Below, in pieces: positions 27,938-36,068 of a DNA stretch of 64,000 nucleotides. Position 1 is the stretch's first letter. Every line of letters begins with the position of its first letter. Source of the stretch: Flagellimonas hadalis (lineage in GTDB: Bacteria > Bacteroidota > Bacteroidia > Flavobacteriales > Flavobacteriaceae). The notes under the pieces were generated by a model. It was not told the origin of the DNA. It ran no database searches and saw nothing but the letters and a program-made list of their open reading frames with translations. Made by a program: the position numbers and the translations under genes. The stretch is from contig NZ_VNIK02000001.1 in NCBI RefSeq assembly GCF_007785775.2, positions 422,678 to 486,677 of the forward strand, read 5' to 3'.

Positions 27938-28222
27938 GTGTTGTAACACGTTTTTTTTATTTATAAAGTACATAATTCCGCTAACAATAATCAAAGTCAG
28001 AATTATGTCTATAATCAGATTGTTTAAATTCCATCCGTAATTTGGATTTGGGCAGTCAATCATAAATTCCTCGTAATATTTAAATGGAAATCCAATTTCT
28101 AAAGATTTATATCCGACTGTTTTATTAACAGGCGAAGTCAAATGACTTATTACAGTTAAAAATGACGTTGACAAAAAAGTCAAAATTGATAAAATCAGCG
28201 TTATGATTAGTTTCTTTCCCAT
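27929..28222 (-). CDS. Small two-helix membrane protein in the cassette-like unit
   Basis: 97 residues, AT-rich. Transmembrane helices at about 4-25 and 70-90, with a loop containing Cys. No family recognised. Its last codons (NVLQHRV then TAG) are written by the inner repeat GTGTTACAACACCG, so the cassette boundary supplies the C-terminus. The upstream ORF ends 6 bases before its start. Confidence 0.6.
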   Translation of the reverse strand: MGKKLIITLILSILTFLSTSFLTVISHLTSPVNKTVGYKSLEIGFPFKYYEEFMIDCPNPNYGWNLNNLIIDIILTLIIVSGIMYFINKKNVLQHRV

Positions 28223-28228
28223 TTTAAT

Positions 28229-28561
28229 TTACCCGAACATTGCCCAAAGCATTGACATTAATGAGTCAAATGTGCTTTGTTCTTTTTCTGGTTCACAATA
28301 TTTTTTAGATAAGTATTTCAACGATTTTTTATTCCAATTACTATCAAATATTAAATTCAGTTCAGATTTGTGATTTTGTATTTCTGATTCCGAAAGTTCT
28401 TTCCGTTTTATTTTGTATTCAGTTTCTATTAATTCCGTTATTTTCTCAAATTCTCCATTTTGAAATAATTCCTTTTCTTTTTGAGTTCCAACATTTTCTA
28501 AAGAAGATTTTTTTCCTTCGTAGGTGTTGTAAATTCCCAAATGTTTTTTAGTTAATTTCAA
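28229..28561 (-). CDS. Small charged helical protein in the cassette-like unit
   Basis: 110 residues from TTG 28561; an in-frame stop lies 18 bases upstream and no ATG is available, so the start is uncertain. Very Lys/Glu-rich and helical, with a hydrophobic C-terminus (LMSMLWAMFG). The central helices resemble short SHOCT-like segments, but no family is assigned. AT-rich unlike the flanking genes; co-directional with the membrane protein 6 bases downstream. Confidence 0.5.
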   Translation of the reverse strand: MKLTKKHLGIYNTYEGKKSSLENVGTQKEKELFQNGEFEKITELIETEYKIKRKELSESEIQNHKSELNLIFDSNWNKKSLKYLSKKYCEPEKEQSTFDSLMSMLWAMFG

Positions 28562-28708
28562 TTTTTCTTGGTTTGGTCAAATGTGTTACAACGTTAGAGA
28601 TATGATTCGTTTTTAAATGAATTATATCATCCGATAACGAAGTTCACCGAAAAAATTATAAAAAACAATACGGTAAGTTGTTGATTTATGAGTAGTTGTC
28701 AACATTCT

Positions 28709-28738
28709 AAAAAAGGGATTCCGCATCAAGTGCGGAAT
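28709..28738 (-). terminator. Intrinsic terminator of mutS2
   Basis: An 8-bp stem ATTCCGCA / TGCGGAAT with a 5-base loop, followed on the minus strand by CCCTTTTTT. It lies 9 bases after the stop. Confidence 0.8.
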
Positions 28739-28746
28739 AAAAGTGC

Positions 28747-30918
28747 CTACTTCTTCGCTTCCACCAACTCCAACTGCTCCACACCCACATTGGTGGTGAA
28801 CATCCCGTAGTTCACCACGGCCTTGCCCTTTTCCAGACTGTCGATGCTGCCCACGGCCTTGCCGTCCATCAAACGTACGCGGTCGCCCACCTTAAAGACA
28901 GGTCTGGGCTTGTTCTTTTCGGCCTGGACCTCTTTTTTCTTTTTCTCCTTTTTCTCCACCCGCACTTTTTGGATCTTTTGCTCCAGCTCTTGGGCCACCT
29001 GTTGCTGTTGTTCCTGCTTTTCCTTCGCTTTTTTGGCCGTGGTCTTTTTCCGCTTGCTGTTCTCGGTCTCCACGATCCGCAGCAGTTCTGAGATCAAGGG
29101 ACGTTTTTTGTTGTCGATGAAATAGCGCTCCGCAATGGTGTTCACCTTGTTGCCCAATTGGATCATCCGCTGGTTGTGGTCATATAGTTCCTGATAGCTC
29201 TCCAGCTTGGATTTGATCTTGGTGTTGAGCTGTTCCAGGCGTTCGGATTCTTCACGGGCCTTGGTTTCCTCTTCTTTGAGCTTGGAGCCGGTCTCCACCA
29301 TTTTGCTCCGTTCCTTTTGCAACTTGGCAATGGTGGCATCAAACCGGACCTTGCCGCGTTCTATTTTTTTCTTGGCCTTGTTGATGAGGGAGTAGGGGAT
29401 GCCGTTCTTCTGCGCTACCTCAAATGTAAAGGAGCTTCCCGCTTCGCCTAGCACCAGTTGGAAGGTGGGTTCCAGGGTCTTGGCGTTGAAGAGCATATTC
29501 GCATTGGTGGCATGGGGCAGTTCGTTGGCCAACGCCTTCAGGTTGGCGTAGTGGGTGGTGATCACGCCATAGGCCCCACGCTCATAGAACACTTCCAAAA
29601 AGGCTTCCGCCAAGGCACCGCCCAGTTCGGGATCACTTCCGGTGCCAAATTCATCGATCAAGAACAGGGTTTCCTCATTGCACTTTTTCAGGAACTGGTT
29701 CATGTTCTTTAACCGATAACTGTATGTACTCAGATGATTTTCAATGGATTGATTATCCCCAATATCGGTCAAGACCTTTTCGAACAGACAGACAGAGCTG
29801 CGTTCGTGCACGGGAATGAGCATACCGCTCTGGAGCATGACCTGCAGTAGGCCAATGGTCTTCAGGGTGATACTTTTCCCTCCGGCATTGGGGCCAGAAA
29901 TCACGATAATGCGGTTCTCCTTGTGCAGTTTGATGGTCTGCGGCCACGTTTTTTGCTGTTTTCGCTTGTTGGATAGGTAGAGCAGGGGATGGTAGGCATC
30001 CCTTAGGAACAGTTCCCGCTCCCCGTTGATCTCGGGCAAAACGGCATTCATTTCCGAGGCGTATTTGGCCTTGGCCGCCGTAATGTCCGTGTCCACCAAA
30101 TAGGCCTGGTAGGTTTTTAACAGTTCCAGATAAGGTCTGACCTGGCCTGTCAACTGGTTCAATATTCGTTGGATTTCCTCTTTCTCTTCAAATTCCAGAT
30201 TGTTCAGCTCGCGGGCATAGGTCAGGGTGGCTTCGGGAACAATATAGACGATGCTGCCTGTTTTTGAGGCACCCATCACACTGCCTTTCACTTTCTTGCG
30301 GTGCATGGCCTTCACGGCCAATACCCTTCGGTTTTCCATTACGGATTCCCGGATTTCATCCAGATAGTCCAAGGATTGGCAACGTGCCAATGCAGCACCA
30401 AAACTCTGGTTGATCTTGCCCCTGACCTCATTGATCTGGCTACGGATCTGTCTCAAATCGGCAGATGCTGAATCCTTGATTTCCCCAAACTTATCGATAA
30501 CAGCATCAATGGCTTCCGAAATCTCCGAATTGGGTTCCAGTCCTTCCGATTTTTGGAAGAGCAATGGATAGTATTCCTTGAATTTTTTCAGAAATTTTTG
30601 ATGGATGGCCACTGTTTTGCAGATGTTCCCGATTTTTCGGAAACCTGTAATCTCCAAAGTGCTGTTGTCTATCTTCAACAGCCCAAGTTCCGGATTGATT
30701 TGATCAAAACCATGGTTGGGGATGCGGTTATCGTTGGAAAAAGAGGCCAGATATTCGGAAGTTTGCCCCAAAACGTCCATCAATTCCTCCTTGTCATCGA
30801 TGGGGACAATGTGCAGGGCATGTTCCTTGCCGAGTTCTGTGTTGCAGCGGGCCGATATTTGGTTCAGGACCGTTGGAAATTCGAGGTCTTGTAGTGTTTT
30901 GGGGTGAATGTTGCGCAT
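28747..30918 (-). CDS. mutS2: MutS2-family ATPase without Smr domain
   Basis: 723 residues. Helical lever/clamp regions (about 1-330), then the ABC-type MutS ATPase: Walker A GPNAGGKSIT (about 340), Walker B LFLIDEFGTGSDPE, and a TTHYANLK switch. A coiled-coil region rich in Lys/Glu/Gln (about 520-665) leads to a KOW-like beta-rich end (VGDRVRLMDGKAVGSID). The mismatch-recognition domain of MutS and the C-terminal Smr nuclease of typical MutS2 are missing. Thought to act on recombination intermediates or stalled ribosomes. Single-gene unit. Confidence 0.9.
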   Translation of the reverse strand: MRNIHPKTLQDLEFPTVLNQISARCNTELGKEHALHIVPIDDKEELMDVLGQTSEYLASFSNDNRIPNHGFDQINPELGLLKIDNSTLEITGFRKIGNICKTVAIHQKFLKKFKEYYPLLFQKSEGLEPNSEISEAIDAVIDKFGEIKDSASADLRQIRSQINEVRGKINQSFGAALARCQSLDYLDEIRESVMENRRVLAVKAMHRKKVKGSVMGASKTGSIVYIVPEATLTYARELNNLEFEEKEEIQRILNQLTGQVRPYLELLKTYQAYLVDTDITAAKAKYASEMNAVLPEINGERELFLRDAYHPLLYLSNKRKQQKTWPQTIKLHKENRIIVISGPNAGGKSITLKTIGLLQVMLQSGMLIPVHERSSVCLFEKVLTDIGDNQSIENHLSTYSYRLKNMNQFLKKCNEETLFLIDEFGTGSDPELGGALAEAFLEVFYERGAYGVITTHYANLKALANELPHATNANMLFNAKTLEPTFQLVLGEAGSSFTFEVAQKNGIPYSLINKAKKKIERGKVRFDATIAKLQKERSKMVETGSKLKEEETKAREESERLEQLNTKIKSKLESYQELYDHNQRMIQLGNKVNTIAERYFIDNKKRPLISELLRIVETENSKRKKTTAKKAKEKQEQQQQVAQELEQKIQKVRVEKKEKKKKEVQAEKNKPRPVFKVGDRVRLMDGKAVGSIDSLEKGKAVVNYGMFTTNVGVEQLELVEAKK

Positions 30919-30936
30919 CTTTTTCCGTTAGCAGGA

Positions 30937-30944
30937 CAAATATA
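30937..30944 (-). promoter_or_regulatory. Possible -7 element of mutS2
   Basis: On the minus strand TATATTTG matches TAnnTTTG exactly, 18 bases before the mutS2 ATG. No clear TTG -33 element at the usual distance. Confidence 0.35.
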
Positions 30945-30995
30945 GGATTTTGCAGTTTTTGTTCGGGCCGTAAAAAGTAAAACCATGGCAATGCG

Positions 30996-31003
30996 TACAT
31001 TTG
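30996..31003 (+). promoter_or_regulatory. Possible -7 element before the small membrane protein and ung
   Basis: TACATTTG matches TAnnTTTG exactly, 35 bases before the ATG of the 34-residue ORF. The -33 element is not clear. Confidence 0.35.
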
Positions 31004-31038
31004 ACCATATGTCCAATCCTTATCCTAAAAGATAGGCA

Positions 31039-31143
31039 ATGAGAAATGATCATACCTTAATTTATGTGATTGCGGGAGTCATCCTGATTCATTTTATTAT
31101 TGGGATTGGGTATTTGATCTATAAATTGACCAAAAAGAAATAG
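31039..31143 (+). CDS. 34-residue single-pass membrane peptide
   Basis: ATG at 31039 opens a frame of 34 residues: a short polar N-terminus, one long hydrophobic helix (about 7-27, rich in Ile/Val/Leu) and a basic tail ending TKKK. It ends 3 bases before the ung start codon, so it is likely translated from the same mRNA. Topology (N-out, C-in by the positive-inside rule) is inferred; function unknown. Confidence 0.55.
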   Translation: MRNDHTLIYVIAGVILIHFIIGIGYLIYKLTKKK

Positions 31144-31146
31144 CAT

Positions 31147-31812
31147 ATGGATGTTGCCATCGAGCCCAGTTGGAAGGCCCATTTACATCAAGAGTTTGAA
31201 AAGCCCTATTTTCAACAATTGACCCAATTTGTGAAGCAGGAATATCAACACTATACCTGTTACCCAAAGGGTAAGGATATTTTTGCCGCTTTTGACCATT
31301 GTCCGTTCCAAGAGACGAAGGTGGTCATCATTGGCCAAGACCCCTATCATGGTCCCGGCCAGGCGAACGGCCTCTGCTTTTCTGTAAAGGATGGTATTCC
31401 CCATCCACCTTCCTTGGTCAATATCTTTAAGGAAATCAAGACGGACGTGGAAAAACCCTATCCGAAGAGCGGCAACCTGGAGCGCTGGGCCGACCAAGGG
31501 GTGCTCTTGCTGAACGCCACCTTGACGGTACGGGCGCACCAGGCGGGAAGCCACCAGAACAAAGGTTGGGAAACGTTCACGGATGCAGTTATCCGAACGG
31601 TATCGGAACAATTGGAAGGGGTTGTTTTTTTGCTTTGGGGTGGGTTTGCCAAAAAGAAATCAGCTTTGGTCGATCAACGGAAACACCATATCCTGACTTC
31701 TGGACATCCCTCGCCCTTGAGTGCCAACCGCGGACTCTGGTTTGGGAACCAACACTTTAGCAAAACCAACGGATTACTGGCCCAAATGGGCAAGACGGGT
31801 ATTGAGTGGTAG
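31147..31812 (+). CDS. ung: Uracil-DNA glycosylase, family 1
   Basis: 221 residues. Removes uracil from DNA as the first step of base-excision repair. The water-activating motif GQDPYHGPGQ (catalytic Asp65), the uracil-stacking LCFS segment, LLNATLTV with the substrate Asn, and the leucine-loop HPSPLSANRG with the catalytic His are all present. Full length for family 1. Preceded by a tiny membrane-peptide gene; convergent with the next gene, which ends 2 bases on. Confidence 0.95.
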   Translation: MDVAIEPSWKAHLHQEFEKPYFQQLTQFVKQEYQHYTCYPKGKDIFAAFDHCPFQETKVVIIGQDPYHGPGQANGLCFSVKDGIPHPPSLVNIFKEIKTDVEKPYPKSGNLERWADQGVLLLNATLTVRAHQAGSHQNKGWETFTDAVIRTVSEQLEGVVFLLWGGFAKKKSALVDQRKHHILTSGHPSPLSANRGLWFGNQHFSKTNGLLAQMGKTGIEW

Positions 31813-31814
31813 GT

Positions 31815-32663
31815 TTATCTCCAAAGAAAACGCGAAGACTCTTTGATCTCTTCAATCAAATTGAGTTGAAAGAGACGTGATTGGATGTCTTCCAACGTTT
31901 TTGGGGCCATCTGTTCCTGCCCCCAGGTGGTTTTTCCGAGCCACTCCTGAATATCTTGCAATTGTTGCCCATATCGATTGGAAAGGGTCCTGTCGATACT
32001 TGGAATCTCCCTGAATTCCAACGTATAGGTGTTGATGATGTCCAGAATGTGACCCAAAATCCCTCTATTGTCTTTCAGGAACGAATCGGTGGCCGCGATC
32101 ACAAAACAGGGCCAAGGAGTAGGGCAGTCGCCCAATCTTTTAAAGGTCCCATTGTCCACCAAAGGTTTTGTGGTGAAATGTTCCCACATGAAATAGGCAT
32201 TCGAGCCTTCGGTCAGGTTTTTTACGGCACCATCCAGATTGTCCACGATTTCAAATTGGAGCTTTTCTGTGTCCCAACCCTGGTTTTGGGCATTCACATA
32301 GGCCATCAAATGGCTCCCGCTTCCCATTCGGCTTATGGCTACTTTGTCGCGCTGCAATGAAGCTATGGATGTTCTTTCACTGTCCGCCGCCACATGGATG
32401 CCCCAGAGCAGGGGCGATGAGACAAATTCTTGGACAATCTTGCTGGGATTCCCTTGGGATATGCTCTTGATGATGCCCTCTGTTAGAATGATGGCCATAT
32501 CGGCCTCTCCGGTTTCCAGCAACTGGCACATTTTTCCTGTGCCTTCGGGGACATCTGTCCAATCGAGCGATATGCCCCTGTCCTCAAATGCCCCATCTTC
32601 CATGGCCAAATGCCAAGGCAGGTTAAAATGTTCCGGTACCCCGATGATGTTCACGTTTTTCAT
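31815..32663 (-). CDS. Periplasmic-binding-protein-fold protein without signal (NMT1/THI5-like)
   Basis: 282 residues from ATG 32663; a longer frame to 32684 adds a non-conserved leader. It resembles the substrate-binding proteins of nitrate/sulfonate/taurine or pyrimidine ABC transporters (VPEHFNLPWHLAMEDGAFEDRGISL, then GEADMAIILTEG), but no signal peptide is visible, so it may be cytoplasmic and act as a sensor or enzyme-like protein. No permease or ATPase gene is nearby. It follows a nucleoside phosphorylase gene in the same direction (44 bases). Confidence 0.75.
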   Translation of the reverse strand: MKNVNIIGVPEHFNLPWHLAMEDGAFEDRGISLDWTDVPEGTGKMCQLLETGEADMAIILTEGIIKSISQGNPSKIVQEFVSSPLLWGIHVAADSERTSIASLQRDKVAISRMGSGSHLMAYVNAQNQGWDTEKLQFEIVDNLDGAVKNLTEGSNAYFMWEHFTTKPLVDNGTFKRLGDCPTPWPCFVIAATDSFLKDNRGILGHILDIINTYTLEFREIPSIDRTLSNRYGQQLQDIQEWLGKTTWGQEQMAPKTLEDIQSRLFQLNLIEEIKESSRFLWR

Positions 32664-32707
32664 CTCTTCGTTTTGATTAGGCAAAAATAAGGGTTCCGCA
32701 CGGTATT

Positions 32708-33592
32708 TTATACCGATGGGTCATTCACAAGCCGTTCCAGGGCGAATTTGATCAAGGAATCGATGGTCTTGCCGCCATCCGTTGAGAATTCCCCGGTGGC
32801 CCGATTGGCCAAAATGGCGTTCAACGAAACGGCTTTGTGCTCCATCAATTTGGCAAGTCCATAAATGCCCGCTGTTTCCATTTCCAGATTGGTGATGTGC
32901 TGGCCTTCAAAGGAAAAAGAAGCCAATTTGTCCTGAAAATCCATCACTTTTGGAGCTAAGCGGAGTACTCTTCCCTGAGGGCCATAAAACCCTGAATTGG
33001 TGACTGTTATTCCTAAATGGACATTGGGGGAAATGAACACTTTTTTCAAATGCTCATCGGAGTCCACTGCATAGGGTACAATGTGGTGTCCGTCCCAATC
33101 CAAATGCTTGATGAGCGCCCTTTCCATAGCTTTGTTTCTGGGGTCGGAATTTCCATAGAAATGCAGGAGTCCATCAAGGCCAATGGCCGAAGTGCTTACT
33201 AGGAACGAATCAATGGGAATTTCAGGGCGGATGGTGCCCGATGTACCAATCCGTATGATACCAAGTCGTTTTTTTTCGCTCTTGACCTGTCTTGAAGGAA
33301 AATCGATATTGGCAAGCGCATCCAATTCGTTCAGCACAATGTCGATATTGTCCGTGCCGATGCCCGTGGAGATCACTGTGAGGCGTTTTCCCGACAAATA
33401 TCCGGTATGGGTCAGAAACTCACGCTTACCCTTTCGTATTTCGATGCTGTCGAAATATTTGGATACTTCGTGAACGCGTTCTGGGTCACCGACCGTAATA
33501 ATGGTTTCCGCAATATCCTCGGGCAAAAGATTGAGATGGTAGATGCTGCCATCAGGGTTCAGAATAAGCTCTGAGCTTCCTAATGAAGACAT
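32708..33592 (-). CDS. Nucleoside phosphorylase (uridine phosphorylase-like)
   Basis: 294 residues of the PNP/UDP phosphorylase superfamily: phosphate-binding GDPERV near residue 33, VISTGIGTDNIDIVLNEL, RIGTSGTI, and the purine/pyrimidine-site segment LEMETAGIYGLAKL. Splits a nucleoside with phosphate into base and ribose-1-phosphate, in salvage. Base preference cannot be settled from the sequence. It lies 4 bases downstream of the DUF1835 gene and is probably co-transcribed with it. Confidence 0.88.
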   Translation of the reverse strand: MSSLGSSELILNPDGSIYHLNLLPEDIAETIITVGDPERVHEVSKYFDSIEIRKGKREFLTHTGYLSGKRLTVISTGIGTDNIDIVLNELDALANIDFPSRQVKSEKKRLGIIRIGTSGTIRPEIPIDSFLVSTSAIGLDGLLHFYGNSDPRNKAMERALIKHLDWDGHHIVPYAVDSDEHLKKVFISPNVHLGITVTNSGFYGPQGRVLRLAPKVMDFQDKLASFSFEGQHITNLEMETAGIYGLAKLMEHKAVSLNAILANRATGEFSTDGGKTIDSLIKFALERLVNDPSV

Positions 33593-33596
33593 CCAC

Positions 33597-34529
33597 TTAA
33601 AGTTTTAAGATGCGGTTGGTGTCAGTATTGTACAGGAAGTTATACTTTAAAGAACCACCTAAATACAATTGATTATCACGTATTTGTGAATAATAATTTG
33701 ATTTGTTCTCCAGTACTTCCTTCCCTTTTTTGGTCAATTTGACAGGATTGAAGGAATTGAAGAGCGGTTTTAAGGAGGTTATGATGCGTTCGTATTGCGT
33801 GTCGCCAAAACCATAATACCCTTGGTCGGACAACAACTGTCCCATGAGGGCGTTCCTTGATTCAGGTTTCTTGGCCACCGCGGTTTTCAACACATGGTTT
33901 TCCAGTTCGTTAAGGCCATTTTTTATGGTTGGGAATCGCTTGAGGTGGGTTTTCAGGGCGTCGTTCAGATACTCAAATTGGAAATCGTTGTTGGCCAACT
34001 GATTTTCCATGCGTATGGGGTTGTCACTGCAATAGAGTTGCCAGATGTAATCCGCATATTCAATATCATCTTGGGAAAGCAGGGTACGGCTTTCATACAA
34101 CTGCAGCAACCTTTCATCACTCAGCTCATTGAGTCCGTACAGCTTGCCACTTTCATCTTCCTTGCCACTGCACACCAGTGAAATCTCGGCGTGTCGCCTG
34201 TGCTCCTTCAGCCAGCTGAGTACAGCCAGCATATTGATTTGGCAAAAAAGGTCGTATTCAAACCACAAAACGATATGGTCCTGCTGTTTATGGTTACAAA
34301 GAGACCGGTATTCCTTGAGTGTCTTTTCTACGAACCAAGACTTGGTGACCTTGTAGTTTTTGTTGAGGAATTCAAAGCGGGTCTTCCAGAAAGATTCGCT
34401 TCCCACAGCGCAAAGGGTCTTGCCTTCACATAGCATTTCCCGCCATGTGATGATGTCGCCCTTTAGTTGCAAGGACTGCAATCTGGACGTGAAACTGTCC
34501 CCGTTGGTAATGTGCAACAGTGATTTCAT
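33597..34529 (-). CDS. DUF1835 domain protein
   Basis: 310 residues. The N-terminal half shows the DUF1835 pattern (LLHITNGDSFTSRLQSLQLKG and IITWREMLCEGKT), then a WFEYDLFCQINMLAVL segment; the C-terminal part is helical. Cytoplasmic. Function unknown. First gene of a likely operon with the nucleoside phosphorylase and the binding-protein-like gene. Confidence 0.85.
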   Translation of the reverse strand: MKSLLHITNGDSFTSRLQSLQLKGDIITWREMLCEGKTLCAVGSESFWKTRFEFLNKNYKVTKSWFVEKTLKEYRSLCNHKQQDHIVLWFEYDLFCQINMLAVLSWLKEHRRHAEISLVCSGKEDESGKLYGLNELSDERLLQLYESRTLLSQDDIEYADYIWQLYCSDNPIRMENQLANNDFQFEYLNDALKTHLKRFPTIKNGLNELENHVLKTAVAKKPESRNALMGQLLSDQGYYGFGDTQYERIITSLKPLFNSFNPVKLTKKGKEVLENKSNYYSQIRDNQLYLGGSLKYNFLYNTDTNRILKL

Positions 34530-34672
34530 TTTCAGCTTTAGTTTTTGTTGGTTAGGAAGAATAAAATTAAAACTTATACCAAGAACACAAAAATTTTTTC
34601 ACAAAACATTGGTTTTCAGTATCTAATTTTAACACGTAAAAGCCTCGTACTTTCATTTTAGGGAAATTTCCA

Positions 34673-35002
34673 TCATCCCCCGACCCGTTTCACTGAAAAA
34701 CCATTCTCTTTCAGAAAGGCCATGATCTTATCCCTGTAATCGCCTTGGATAATGATGGTGTCGTTCTTGAAACTGCCGCCAACGCCCAAAAATGTTTTCA
34801 GGTCCTTGGCCAGTTTTTTGAAGTCGCTTTCGGCCCCATTGTAGCCTTCCAGAATGGTAATGGGCTTACCCTTACGCTTTTCATATTTGCAGATAATGGG
34901 GTCATCCTGCAACCAATAGGATGGGGCATCACTGTTTTTTTTGGGCTCCTCTTCGGGCTCGTGGTCCGGAAAGAGATTTTTGAGCTGGTCGTGTAGATCC
35001 AC
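34673..35002 (-). CDS. SUI1/eIF1-like translation initiation factor (YciH family)
   Basis: 109 residues. An acidic, disordered N-terminus (1-40) precedes a SUI1 domain: KRKGKPITILEGYNG, LKTFLGVGGSFKNDTIIIQGD, RDKIMAFLKENGF. Binds the small ribosomal subunit and influences start-codon fidelity in related proteins. It follows the dioxygenase gene by 5 bases, so the two are probably on one mRNA. Confidence 0.9.
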   Translation of the reverse strand: MDLHDQLKNLFPDHEPEEEPKKNSDAPSYWLQDDPIICKYEKRKGKPITILEGYNGAESDFKKLAKDLKTFLGVGGSFKNDTIIIQGDYRDKIMAFLKENGFSVKRVGG

Positions 35003-35007
35003 AGTGC

Positions 35008-35958
35008 TTATTTTTTTACCAATCCGAGTTCGATGAGCCTTTCGTGCAAAAATTCACCTGCGGTAATGTCCTCGTAGGCTTTGGGGTGGTCTTCATCAAT
35101 ACAGTTCTCCAAGCAGTTCAATGGCATTTCGCTGATAGGGTGCATAAAGAACGGAATGGAATATCTGGATGTGCCCCACAATTCCCTTGGAGGGTTTACC
35201 ACCTGATGGATGGTGGATTTCAATTTGTTGTTGGAGAGACGGGAGAGCATGTCCCCCACATTGATCATCAATTGGTCGGGTCTGGCAATCGCATCCACCC
35301 ATTCGCCCTGATGGTTCTGCACCTGCAGTCCCTTTCCGTGCGCACCCATGAGCAGTGTGATCAGGTTGATGTCACCATGCGCCGCCGCCCTGACCGCATT
35401 TTTGGGCTCCGTAGTGATGGGAGGATAGTGGATGGGCCTCAGAATGGAGTTTCCGTTCTTGATATAGTCATCAAAATAGGTTTCCTCCAGGCCAAGGTGC
35501 AGGGCCAGTGCCCGCAACACATATTTGGCCGTTTTTTCCAGCATTTGATAGGTTTCCTTACCTACCGCGTTGAATTTGGGGAGTTCCTTCACCATCACAT
35601 TGGCCGGATATTCGGCTTCCAGTTTCGGGTTGTCCTCCACATATTGTCCAAAATGCCAAAATTCTTTCAGGTCACCCTCCTTTTTACCTTTGGCGTGCTC
35701 CTTTCCAAAGGAAGTGTACCCCCTTTGACCGCCAATACCCTCAATTTCATATTGGTCCTTGACCTCTTGGGGCAGTTGGAAGAATTTTTTGATCTCGGAA
35801 TAGAGGTCGTCCACCAATTCATCGGATAAAAAATGTCCGCTTAGGGCCACAAAGCCGATGCCTTCAAAAGCGGCACCTATTTCCTTGACAAACTTTTCCT
35901 TTCGGGCCGGGTCCCCAGAGATGAAATCCTCTAGGTTCACACTTGGAATCGCACTCAT
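35008..35958 (-). CDS. Isopenicillin N synthase-like 2-oxoglutarate/Fe(II) oxygenase
   Basis: 316 residues. N-terminal DIOX_N segment (IPSVNLEDF, then IGFVALSGHFLSDELVDDLY), and the jelly-roll Fe(II) site with His and Asp in AHGDINLITLL and the distal His in LKSTIHQVVNP, followed by an RYSIPFFMHP 2-oxoglutarate-binding Arg. The substrate is unknown; no beta-lactam genes are nearby. Cytoplasmic. Upstream of and close to the SUI1 gene; divergent from the E1 gene. Confidence 0.88.
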   Translation of the reverse strand: MSAIPSVNLEDFISGDPARKEKFVKEIGAAFEGIGFVALSGHFLSDELVDDLYSEIKKFFQLPQEVKDQYEIEGIGGQRGYTSFGKEHAKGKKEGDLKEFWHFGQYVEDNPKLEAEYPANVMVKELPKFNAVGKETYQMLEKTAKYVLRALALHLGLEETYFDDYIKNGNSILRPIHYPPITTEPKNAVRAAAHGDINLITLLMGAHGKGLQVQNHQGEWVDAIARPDQLMINVGDMLSRLSNNKLKSTIHQVVNPPRELWGTSRYSIPFFMHPISEMPLNCLENCIDEDHPKAYEDITAGEFLHERLIELGLVKK

Positions 35959-35981
35959 ATCTAAATGGTTTGTAATAAGGT

Positions 35982-35989
35982 CAAAAGTA
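35982..35989 (-). promoter_or_regulatory. Possible -7 element of the dioxygenase gene
   Basis: On the minus strand TACTTTTG matches TAnnTTTG, 23 bases before the ATG. No clear -33 element. Confidence 0.3.
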
Positions 35990-36068
35990 AGGAATATTGC
36001 CGAAGCTTTTTGAAATTTACGGAAAGATGGGGGCGTTTTACTACTTTTAGGCCGTTGAATTTTATCGT

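Larger units (their letters stand above)
27814..28641. mobile_element. Cassette-like AT-rich insertion bounded by inverted repeats
   Basis: TTCGTTATCGG at 27814-27824 is repeated inverted at 28631-28641 (11 of 11). Inside, GTTGTAACAC (27940-27949) is inverted as GTGTTACAAC (28583-28592) and brackets two small leftward AT-rich ORFs. A 110-base imperfect palindrome (27828-27937) with two nested hairpins sits at the left end. No transposase or integrase is encoded. The layout resembles a mobile gene cassette or MITE-like unit; it is not a canonical attC cassette. Confidence 0.5.

Noticed and set aside
27814..28641. Classical integron attC cassette
   Set aside because: No R'/R'' boxes of the usual form and no integrase in the window; kept only as cassette-like.
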